From: an uncultured Acidobacteriota bacterium
GTDB lineage: Bacteria; Acidobacteriota; Terriglobia; Bryobacterales; Bryobacteraceae
Direction: 5' to 3'
DNA: 32,086 bases
Assembly (NCBI GenBank): GCA_902825945.1
Contig: CADECY010000021.1
Span: forward strand, 1-32,086
Each line of letters opens with the position of its first letter. Within the stretch, counting starts at the first letter, position 1. The position numbers were made by a program, and so were the translations under genes. Below the pieces are notes generated by a model. The model saw only the letters and a program-made list of their open reading frames with translations. It was not told the origin of the DNA and ran no database searches. Below, one piece after another: positions 16,817-23,669 of the stretch.

Positions 16817-17133
16817 TGGGCGGTTATCCACAGTCCGCCCACGGGATTGTCACAGCTTTTCCACAGAACTCACCGAATCCACCAGAGCGCCTATCGTCTT
16901 CGCAGTGCGGTGGCGCGAAACGCGGCAATGCCGGAACCAGAACCTGCTCCGCCGCTCGATGTTCGCCTTCGGCCCGGCCAAGCGAGCATTCCAGCGGGTG
17001 CGAACGCCGCAAAGGCGCCCGTTGTGCGGTGCCGCCAGGAACAGGGCGAAACAACCCACTTCAGTTCGCAGTCTGTAGTTGCGAGAAGTGCGGTTGCTTG
17101 GAAGCGGAGCGGAGTCGAGGAGCGCCTCTCCGG
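16817..17133. other. 317-base intergenic region with a DnaA-box 9-mer and a near match
   Basis: The region between the repeat protein and the MOSC gene holds no convincing gene. It contains the perfect E. coli-type DnaA box TTATCCACA at 16824-16832 and a one-mismatch copy TTTTCCACA at 16857-16865 in the same orientation, 33 nt apart. No AT-rich unwinding element and no dnaA, dnaN or gidA gene is nearby. The rest (about 16900-17130) is GC-rich with short open frames on both strands that look accidental. Confidence 0.5.
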
Positions 17134-17637
17134 CTACGCCGATTGATCTAGAAAGAAAATCGGCGCTCCCGGCGGAATCACCCCAGCGCGCACTACCGAC
17201 GCATAGAATCCGCTCATGCCCCACTTGGCCGACTTCGGATCGCCAGCCTTCACCTGCTTGTCGTAGACCTCCGCCGGCAGTGTTTCGCCATAAATGTGCA
17301 GTGCCTTGCAGGGTCCGCGTGGCTGCGTCAGCTCGATGATGACGTCATGTCCGATGCGATACCGCTGGCCGGCGCGCAGTGTCCGGATGTCGAGTCCTTC
17401 GGTGGTGAGGTTCTCACCCATCGAGCCAGGTTCGACCGGAAATCCACGCTCGCGGAGCGAGTCGAGCACTTCCTTGGCAATCAGCAACAACGCCTTGTCC
17501 GGGCCGCCGTGGATGTTGGGATGGTTGTGGAGGTCGCCCGCGATACCGAGCGGTGTGACGGTCGCGCTACGGATCGCTCGTTTTGGCAAGCCGCCGCCCG
17601 AGATGTTGAGTTGAACTACCTTGCCGCTGGGAATCAA
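17134..17637 (-). CDS. MOSC domain protein (YiiM-like)
   Basis: This is a 167-residue protein of the MOSC family (the C-terminal domain of molybdenum-cofactor sulfurases; stand-alone forms include YiiM). Recognisable blocks are 'GIAGDLHNHPNIHGGPDKAL' (31-50), 'GFPVEPGSMGENLTTEGLD' (65-83), 'LRAGQRYRIG' and 'TQPRGPCKAL', where C110 is the conserved cysteine thought to carry sulfur or bind the cofactor. The only start that keeps the N-terminal strand is TTG at 17637, 8 nt after the stop of the PHP-like gene, with GAAGG almost touching it. Translational coupling within a bshC-PHP-MOSC operon is likely. The partner oxidoreductase is not in the window. Confidence 0.85.
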   Translation of the reverse strand: MIPSGKVVQLNISGGGLPKRAIRSATVTPLGIAGDLHNHPNIHGGPDKALLLIAKEVLDSLRERGFPVEPGSMGENLTTEGLDIRTLRAGQRYRIGHDVIIELTQPRGPCKALHIYGETLPAEVYDKQVKAGDPKSAKWGMSGFYASVVRAGVIPPGAPIFFLDQSA

Positions 17638-17645
17638 CCTTCAGG

Positions 17646-19853
17646 CTACTTCAAATGCACCGGTTGCGTAAACGCGCCGTTCCCGGCCGAATCCCATGCA
17701 GCGAAGCGTAACCACTTCTTGCCCGCCGTGTCGACGGGGATGCGGAACTTGTTCCGTCCGAACGGAGCGAGGCCGGTGGCCGGAACGATCTGCTGCCCCG
17801 TCTTCGATCCATCGCCCCACACCACTTCCACGAAGTCGAGCGGGAACGTCCACTCGACATCGGCGGTCACGGTGCGCTGTGCGCCCGATCCCTCGATGGC
17901 CGACGAATGGATCAGCACCTCGCCGCTCGTCACGAAGAAGTTGCCATCGCGAATCGAGCGGGTGACCGGAGACCAGTCCTCGTTGTAGCGCGGCAGCTTG
18001 TCGGCCTTCACATAATTCACCAGCAGGTGACCGTAGGTGTCATCCTCGGGATTCTTCTGATAGGTGTCGCCCTCCGCGAACAGGTACTTGGGTGCGCCCC
18101 AGTTGTTCATGTCGTCGAGGGTGCCGAAGCACCGAGATTCGCAGATGCGCTTCTCCGAGAGATCCACGGGCAGCGACTGATACGACGCACCCGCGTATCG
18201 ATCACTGCGGAAGTGTTCCGTATCGCGGATCGCTTCCGGATATCCGCTCGAGCCCTTGGTCCGCGGATGGGCCTGCCAGACGAGCCCGCCCTCGCGCTTC
18301 AGCATCTCGAGTTCTTCTTTCGCGTTGCCAACGTGGTAGACCTTGCCGTACTCGGGATGATTCTCCTCGAACGCCTGCCCTTCCTTCCTCACGTGCGACC
18401 AGTAGACCGGCTTGGGAAAGACCATCGTGTAGTGTCCGCCGAAGAAGGCATCAGGCTCCTCGCCGGGCATGATCAGAAAGTCTCTATCGGAGTGGCGCTT
18501 CGATCCTTCGAAGTAGGCGTGTTGTTCTTTGAACCGCAGTGGACCCGGATCGGAGGGATGGCCGTCGCCATGGAAGTCCGACATCATCGCGATGTTGATA
18601 CCCATCGCCTTGAATGTTGGGAGCCAACCTGGCTGGACGTCGAAGCTGCCCGCGTCGAGCAGGAATTCGTGGAAGTGCGTGTGGAAGTGGCTGATCGCCA
18701 CCTGATAGCCGGGGACGTGCTTGTAGGTGTCATCGTGCGTGTAGGCCATCACGCGCGCCTGGGTAGCCATCGCGTTCTCGCCGGAAAGGTAGTAGTAGAC
18801 GGCCATGCGCTGCCACGTGCCCGGCGGAGCGTTGTAGAGAGCGAAGTTGCCTTGCGCGAATCCGCGCGCCTGGCGCGTGCGTTTCTGCCAGAGTTCCTCG
18901 GAGACTCCGTAGCCCCGGAACATCTCCTCGCGATCGGCGTGACGGACGCCGATCGAGAACGAGCTGTCGTTATCCTTGCGGAACCAGACATATCCCAGAT
19001 TCAGCTCGATTTCACGCGCGAAGAAGAACTTGTGCGGAGGCGGGAACACGGCGATCGAGCCACCGCCGCTTTCGGCGATCGCCACCCGGTTCCGCGCGCG
19101 CAGGGCCACGGGATCATTGTTGGGCGCCCCGCCGAACTCGTATTTCTGCCAGCCACGGGCCGTGTCGCGCCACATCACGCGTTGGCCCGGGCCGGTTCGC
19201 AAACCCTTGAGCCCGGCGTGATACTTGTAGGCGACCGAGTCCTCGTCCGTCTTGGCGATCGCTTCCTGGCGCAGCAGGTTCGAGCCTTTGTAGACGGTGA
19301 ACTGCAACCGGCCCGAGAAGATTCCGAGGCTGAGTCCATCGAACGAGACCTCAATGCGCCCGCCGTCGCTTTTCACCGCGCAAGCGGTGGTGGCGAACTT
19401 CGAGGTCGCGCGCCGGATCTCGGCCTCGGTGCGCGGAAGTCCCGGATTGGTGTTCGCCGATCCGGGAATCGTGAGCGGAGAATCCCAGAAGACCTTCCAC
19501 TTTTCCTTTTCGACGATCTCGGGTGCCGTGAGACCGAGTTCGCGCAACGGACTCATCTGCTGGTTCGAGATGCGGCGTTTGCCAGCCGTGACATGGAACT
19601 CGGGAGCGAGGTCGCGCCCGAGGGTGGTCCACCCGCCGGACCTCCGCTTCACCGCGAGATCCTTTACCGCGGGCTGGCCGCCGGAGGAAGAGAGAACGGC
19701 GCGGAGCTCATCGCCGTTCTCGCCGCTCCACGCCAGGGTGACGGCTCCCTCGCGTTGAGTGGCCGCGAGTCCGGCGTGGGACTTGTAAGCGGAAAGATCG
19801 CAATCGGCGGCAAGCGCGCACGAGGCCGCAACCAGCATGATCATGGAACGCAT
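17646..19853 (-). CDS. Secreted PHP-like (CehA/McbA-like) metal-dependent hydrolase candidate
   Basis: This protein has 735 residues from the 19853 ATG, which directly begins a signal peptide (MRSMIMLVAASCALA); an ATG three codons upstream at 19862 is also possible. The first 350 residues are beta-rich with no recognised motif. From about 385 there are clustered metal-ligand motifs typical of PHP or related amidohydrolase-like folds: SHFHTHFHE (about 388-396), SDFHGDGH (about 425-432), PGEEPD (about 463-468) with FFGGHY, and a later 'VWQAHPRTKG'. The C-terminal 100 residues form a beta-sandwich-like domain ('VEVVWGDGSKTG', 'WLRFAAWDSAGNGA'). It may be a periplasmic metallohydrolase acting on a phosphate or amide bond; substrate unknown. 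It follows bshC by 22 nt and precedes the MOSC gene by 8 nt. Confidence 0.7.
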   Translation of the reverse strand: MRSMIMLVAASCALAADCDLSAYKSHAGLAATQREGAVTLAWSGENGDELRAVLSSSGGQPAVKDLAVKRRSGGWTTLGRDLAPEFHVTAGKRRISNQQMSPLRELGLTAPEIVEKEKWKVFWDSPLTIPGSANTNPGLPRTEAEIRRATSKFATTACAVKSDGGRIEVSFDGLSLGIFSGRLQFTVYKGSNLLRQEAIAKTDEDSVAYKYHAGLKGLRTGPGQRVMWRDTARGWQKYEFGGAPNNDPVALRARNRVAIAESGGGSIAVFPPPHKFFFAREIELNLGYVWFRKDNDSSFSIGVRHADREEMFRGYGVSEELWQKRTRQARGFAQGNFALYNAPPGTWQRMAVYYYLSGENAMATQARVMAYTHDDTYKHVPGYQVAISHFHTHFHEFLLDAGSFDVQPGWLPTFKAMGINIAMMSDFHGDGHPSDPGPLRFKEQHAYFEGSKRHSDRDFLIMPGEEPDAFFGGHYTMVFPKPVYWSHVRKEGQAFEENHPEYGKVYHVGNAKEELEMLKREGGLVWQAHPRTKGSSGYPEAIRDTEHFRSDRYAGASYQSLPVDLSEKRICESRCFGTLDDMNNWGAPKYLFAEGDTYQKNPEDDTYGHLLVNYVKADKLPRYNEDWSPVTRSIRDGNFFVTSGEVLIHSSAIEGSGAQRTVTADVEWTFPLDFVEVVWGDGSKTGQQIVPATGLAPFGRNKFRIPVDTAGKKWLRFAAWDSAGNGAFTQPVHLK

Positions 19854-19875
19854 GGGTTCCATGGTAGTCGAATCG

Positions 19876-21450
19876 CTAGACGCTCAGGATGAGGTGGTCT
19901 GGACAGTCGAGGTGCAACTCGTCATGTACGCGATCGATGAGGTCGAGCCCATGTTTGGCCAGGAATGGCAGAATCGTGTAGACGCGCTCCTGCAAGTGTT
20001 TGTTCGGATAAAGCAGCGAGTAGAGGTATGCGGCTTCCGTTTGCGCACGCTGATCCTGGGCGAGAGCGCGGCGCGCTGTCTTCGCTTCGATCTTCGAAAG
20101 CTGATAAAGCATTTTCGCGCGGCTCTTGTCGAGCGCGGTGGCGAGAGTGGGGTCGAAGCCCGAGAGGTCCGCCCGGAGCTTGTCGAGCGAAGCGGTGGCC
20201 GATTCCCGTACCGCGTGGATCGAGCCTTGGAGCGAAGCCGGTACCAGCGCCGACGCGATCCGTTGCTGGAGCGGCTCGAAGCCATCGTAAAAGTGCGGGA
20301 TCCGCAGGCCGTAGCGTTCCATCAGCTTGGTGCCGCGCGCGTCGAGCAGCGTAAAACCGGCGCGGGGAACCACCACGGGCCCGCGGCGGCCGAGTTCTTG
20401 ATAGAGCACCTGCGTCTGCGCCAGATAGGCGATCTCCGCGGGTCCGCCGATCTGCGCCACTGTCGGTAGAGCGTAGTCTTGCACAACCGGGCGAAACAGC
20501 GCGTTCGGCGAGATGTGATCGGCCCGTGCCGCCAGTTCCGCCGAACTGATCTTCCCAGTGGCGTGAAGGTAGGTTTCGCCGTCGCGCCGCAATGTCAACC
20601 GGTGTCCGCCTTCGAGAAGGAAGAACAACGAGTTCTTGTCCTCGAAATGCACTTGCGCGTGGTAGCCCGCGGCTTCGAGTTCCTTGTTTCGCGCTTTCAA
20701 TCGCGCCGATAGGCTCGCGGAAGCTCGCACCGCATCGGCCACCAGCGGTGCAGCGATCGCGCGCATTCCCGCCCGCATCGGATCGAGGAACAGCAATCCG
20801 AACTTCGGCAGTAGCTTTTCGAGCAATCTCTGGAACGAAGCCCCGAGCGTGCGCCCGGCGGCGTACGACTCTTCGACGAGCGTGCTCACTTCTTCGCCGA
20901 ACTGAAGATCGGCGAGCAACGCTCGCAACGCCGCGACCGGGTAATCGCCGGGTGCGACATCGCCCACCGGAACCGGATCGCCGTTCGGGCCCCGCACCTC
21001 GTGGGAGACCGGGCGCTGATCGGCGCCGAAGCTCCACGCATGGCGCACTTCCTCGAAATCATGATCTTCGGTGGCGAGCCAGAACACGGTCACCGCGGGG
21101 ATGCCCTGTTCGTTCAACCGCGCGGCGAGTTTGGCCGCCGTGAGCGCCTTGTAGATGGTGTAACAGGGACCAGAGAACAGCCCGACCTGCTGGCCGGTGA
21201 CCACCGCGACGGTACCGGGTTTTTCGAAGAGCGCCAGTGCCGCGCTTTCCCCGTTCTGTTCGCGCAAGACCGCAGCCATCGCCGCGCGCCGCGATTCCGG
21301 ATAGTCGATCCGGGCCGCCGCATCCCGATAGGCATCGGGATTCATCGGCGAGGCTTCATAGTAGCCGGCGACGCGGTCGAAGTGATACACGAAATCGGCG
21401 AACAACTTCGACGTGTTCGGCAAGTCCGTGTGGCGGAGACAGGTCGGCAT
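19876..21450 (-). CDS. bshC: Bacillithiol biosynthesis cysteine-adding enzyme BshC
   Basis: This is a 524-residue cytosolic protein, the usual BshC length. BshC joins cysteine to glucosaminyl-malate, the last step of bacillithiol synthesis. Family blocks seen are 'VVTGQQVGLFSGPCYTIYK' (about 83-101), 'WLATEDHDFEEV' (about 124-135), 'LLFLDPMRAGMR', 'AQIGGPAEIAYLAQTQVLYQ' and the C-terminal 'LQERVYTILPFLAKHGLDLI'. The ATG at 21450 gives the normal N terminus; the frame stays open far upstream (to about 22044) but that part lies antisense to cyaY and hemW. The gene is divergent from cyaY with 48 nt between starts and leads the likely bshC-PHP-MOSC operon. bshA and bshB are not in the window. The call is confident. 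Confidence 0.95.
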   Translation of the reverse strand: MPTCLRHTDLPNTSKLFADFVYHFDRVAGYYEASPMNPDAYRDAAARIDYPESRRAAMAAVLREQNGESAALALFEKPGTVAVVTGQQVGLFSGPCYTIYKALTAAKLAARLNEQGIPAVTVFWLATEDHDFEEVRHAWSFGADQRPVSHEVRGPNGDPVPVGDVAPGDYPVAALRALLADLQFGEEVSTLVEESYAAGRTLGASFQRLLEKLLPKFGLLFLDPMRAGMRAIAAPLVADAVRASASLSARLKARNKELEAAGYHAQVHFEDKNSLFFLLEGGHRLTLRRDGETYLHATGKISSAELAARADHISPNALFRPVVQDYALPTVAQIGGPAEIAYLAQTQVLYQELGRRGPVVVPRAGFTLLDARGTKLMERYGLRIPHFYDGFEPLQQRIASALVPASLQGSIHAVRESATASLDKLRADLSGFDPTLATALDKSRAKMLYQLSKIEAKTARRALAQDQRAQTEAAYLYSLLYPNKHLQERVYTILPFLAKHGLDLIDRVHDELHLDCPDHLILSV

Positions 21451-21498
21451 GCGTGATTTTCCAGGGTACCAGACGAAGCCAGTGAGACAATGTAACGT
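21451..21498. promoter_or_regulatory. 48-nt divergent promoter region between bshC and cyaY
   Basis: Both genes must be expressed from this short space. On the plus strand GACAAT (21486-21491) ends 7 nt before the cyaY ATG. On the minus strand GAAAAT (complement of 21456-21461) ends 5 nt before the bshC ATG. Both match four of six -10 positions. No clear -35 elements and no Shine-Dalgarno sequences were seen, so both messages could be leaderless. Confidence 0.35.
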
Positions 21499-21825
21499 AT
21501 GGATGAACAGCTCTTCCAGACGCGCGCATCGGAGTCGATGGACCGCCTTTATGAGATGCTGAATCGAGCCGCCGAGACTCGCGATTTCGAGGCGGATCTC
21601 GATGGTGGCGCGCTGAAGATCGAGTTCGACAATCCGCCGGCACGCTTCGTGGTGAGTCCGAATTCGCCGGTCCGGCAAGTGTGGGTCTCGGCGAACGTCA
21701 AGAGCTTCAAGCTCGACTGGAGCGATGCGTCGGGCGATTTTGTTCTGCCGTCCACCGGTCAGACGCTGCCCGCGCTGATGGGTGAGCAGATTTCGATTCA
21801 CCTCGGCGAAACGGTCACGCTGTAA
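21499..21825 (+). CDS. cyaY: Frataxin-like iron-sulfur cluster assembly protein CyaY
   Basis: This 108-residue protein is the normal size for bacterial frataxin. It begins with an acidic helix (DEQLFQTRASESMDRLYEML), then 'DFEADLDGGALKIEF', then the hallmark 'NSPVRQVWVSANVKSFKLDW' with the QVW motif, 'GDFVLPSTGQTL' and a C-terminal helix. Frataxins bind iron through acidic residues and modulate cysteine desulfurase activity in Fe-S cluster assembly in the cytoplasm. No isc or suf gene is present in the window. The hemW gene follows within 9 nt, so the two are probably co-transcribed. Divergent bshC may link it to thiol and iron handling. Confidence 0.9.
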   Translation: MDEQLFQTRASESMDRLYEMLNRAAETRDFEADLDGGALKIEFDNPPARFVVSPNSPVRQVWVSANVKSFKLDWSDASGDFVLPSTGQTLPALMGEQISIHLGETVTL

Positions 21826-21834
21826 CCCTTGCCG

Positions 21835-22917
21835 ATGGCTGGTGTCTACCTCTCGTATCCCTTTTGCGGCCAGAAATGCACCTACTGCAATTTCGCGTCG
21901 GGAGTGCTTCCGGCCTCGCTCGAACCGCGCTATCTCGCGGCGCTGCGGAGTGAGATCGAACGGCATGAGTGGCGGTTCACGCCGGACACCGTCTACCTCG
22001 GCGGCGGCACGCCGAGCCGCATCGAGCCCGCCGCCCTGAGCCATCTGTTCGATGCGATTCCCGGGCGTCCGTGGCGTGAGGTCACGCTCGAGGCGGCACC
22101 GGGCGGGATCACCGCTACCATCGCACGTGGCTGGTGGGAGGCAGGAATCACACGCGTGAGCCTCGGAGTGCAGTCATTCGATACACGCGAGTTGCGCCAA
22201 ACCGCTCGCAAGCATGATGCCGAGACGGTGATCCGGGAAGCTGGCGTGCTGCGCGAGGCCGGACTCGACAACATCAATGTCGACCTCATTGCCGGACTCG
22301 CGTTTCAAACGCGCGAGAGCTGGAATGATTCGCTCGATCACGTGTTGCGGCTCGGCGTGCCGCACGTTTCGGTGTACATCCTCGAAATCGATGAGGACTC
22401 GCGACTCGGACTCGAGGTGTTGACCAATGGTCCGCGCTACGGAGCGTCGCACTTGCCCTCGGAGGAACAAGCCGCCGAACACTACGAGATCGCGGTCGAG
22501 CGTCTCGCCAGCGTGGGAATCCATCGATACGAGATCTCGAACTTCGCGCGCACGGGCTTCGAATCGGCGCACAATCTCAAGTACTGGCGGCTCGAGCCGT
22601 ATGCCGGCTTCGGCTCGGACTCGCACGCTTTCGACGGCGCAATCCGGCGACAGAACTCGGACGATGTCGCGCGCTACGTGGATCTCATGGAACGCGGCGA
22701 GTCACCGTGTGTCGAGCAGACCGCCGCGAGCCCGAGGGAGCGGCTGTGGGTCGGGCTGCGTTTGTCGGAAGGAGTTCGAATCGAGGCTGCCGAGTTCGAG
22801 GAACTCGGCCTGCGCCGGTTCGTAGACGCCGGACTGGTCGACTATGCGGATGGCGTGGCGCGGCTGACCAACCGTGGTGTGCTTTTGTCGAATGAGGTGT
22901 TTCAGACCCTTGTGTGA
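21835..22917 (+). CDS. hemW: Radical SAM heme chaperone HemW-like protein
   Basis: This is a 360-residue radical SAM protein. The [4Fe-4S]/SAM cysteines are C11, C15 and C18 (CGQKCTYCNF, the CxxxCxxC spacing) preceded by the HemW-type YLSYPF stretch. Other family blocks are 'TVYLGGGTPSRI', 'RVSLGVQSFDTRELRQTAR', 'NINVDLIAGLAFQT', 'HRYEISNFARTGFESAHNLK' and 'YWRLEPYAGFGSDSHAF'. HemW binds heme and delivers it to client proteins; it was formerly annotated as coproporphyrinogen III oxidase-like. ATG at 21835 is preferred; TTG at 21829 in frame is an alternative. It lies 9 nt after cyaY. The stop abuts the stop of the DUF3226 remnant on the other strand. Confidence 0.93.
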   Translation: MAGVYLSYPFCGQKCTYCNFASGVLPASLEPRYLAALRSEIERHEWRFTPDTVYLGGGTPSRIEPAALSHLFDAIPGRPWREVTLEAAPGGITATIARGWWEAGITRVSLGVQSFDTRELRQTARKHDAETVIREAGVLREAGLDNINVDLIAGLAFQTRESWNDSLDHVLRLGVPHVSVYILEIDEDSRLGLEVLTNGPRYGASHLPSEEQAAEHYEIAVERLASVGIHRYEISNFARTGFESAHNLKYWRLEPYAGFGSDSHAFDGAIRRQNSDDVARYVDLMERGESPCVEQTAASPRERLWVGLRLSEGVRIEAAEFEELGLRRFVDAGLVDYADGVARLTNRGVLLSNEVFQTLV

Positions 22918-23473
22918 TCAGAGATCGTAGAGCTTGCGGAACCAATCGACGAATGGTTGGGCATGGCTGGAGTGGGCGTCGAGCACCTTTTGCGAGATCG
23001 CAAAGCCGGGCTGTTGTCCGGGAGCGTCCTGCCAGGCCAGCCAAGTGTAGAGTTCCGCGTTGGAGCGATCCCCCTCACGAACGCTGGCGCCTTGTGCCAG
23101 GGCGGAGCGAGCCGATTGCTCCGCGAGTGTCCAAAGATTCTCTTGGGACGGTGGCACGAAGTCGCGAAGGCAATCTTCGAGCTTCACTTCGCGGCGGTTG
23201 TCGGGCATCACCCAAAGGCCAGCGCGCTTGGCGTGTGAATCGACAAGCAGCCTTCCCGCAGCATCGCCTTGCGCAATTCCGGAATCGACGTTGACATCAG
23301 TTGCTGAACTCGCCGGATCGGCCGAGGGCATGCCGGTCAGCATCGAGCATGACGCCGAGAGTGCGGACAGGCTCACGCTTGAACTTCGTGGTCAGGTGCA
23401 AATAACCGGCCAAGTCGGTGACGGAGGTCAGGGGATGAAGTGCTCGAGTCGAAATGAGGGTGCCCGAGGGATG
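22918..23473 (-). pseudogene. Frameshifted remnant of a DUF3226-like gene
   Basis: The C-terminal half is open from 23376 to 22918 and carries DUF3226-like blocks: 'AKRAGLWVMPDNRREVKLED', 'NAELYTWLAWQDAPG' and 'FVDWFRKLYDL'. The upstream middle block VRTLGVMLDAD (23336-23368) is in a different minus-strand frame (open 23300-23473) that ends after FSN. In the C-half frame the same DNA encodes low-complexity serine-rich residues unlike the family. A frameshift between about 23270 and 23340 therefore separates the two halves, and the usual N-terminal TOPRIM-like start is not visible. DUF3226 proteins are of unknown function. A sequencing error instead of a true pseudogene cannot be excluded. Family call from memory of the motif pattern. 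Confidence 0.6.
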
Positions 23474-23669
23474 TCAAGGTCTGCCTGAAACATCTCCGGC
23501 TGATCCCGATCGGTGACCGAAGTTCATTACTGGAGGCCGCGGCAAACCGCTCTCCCCGTCGCGCGAGAATCTTCCACCGCGCCCCCGGATCACTCGTGTA
23601 GACAGGGCGTTATGTCCTTCGATCCGGATGATTCGAACATCTACGGTCCGGTCCTAACACGCAACCTGC
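23474..23669. other. Region with no recognised gene
   Basis: About 196 bases between the DUF3226 remnant and the stop of receptor 3. All minus-strand frames are interrupted except short ones, and the plus-strand frame from 23513 looks accidental. It may hold the decayed 5' part of the DUF3226-like gene. No clear terminator hairpin was seen. Confidence 0.4.

Noticed and set aside
16824..16865. Replication origin
   Set aside because: Only two boxes, no AT-rich element and no dnaA, dnaN or gidA nearby.
17907..19892. 661-codon open frame on the plus strand, antisense to the PHP-like gene
   Set aside because: It mirrors codon bias of a GC-rich gene on the other strand, has Arg/Val/Glu-rich composition with no family motif, and the minus-strand gene has a signal peptide and conserved motifs.
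21451..22044. N-terminal extension of the bshC frame by about 198 codons
   Set aside because: It is antisense to cyaY and the start of hemW, and the ATG at 21450 gives the normal BshC length and N terminus.
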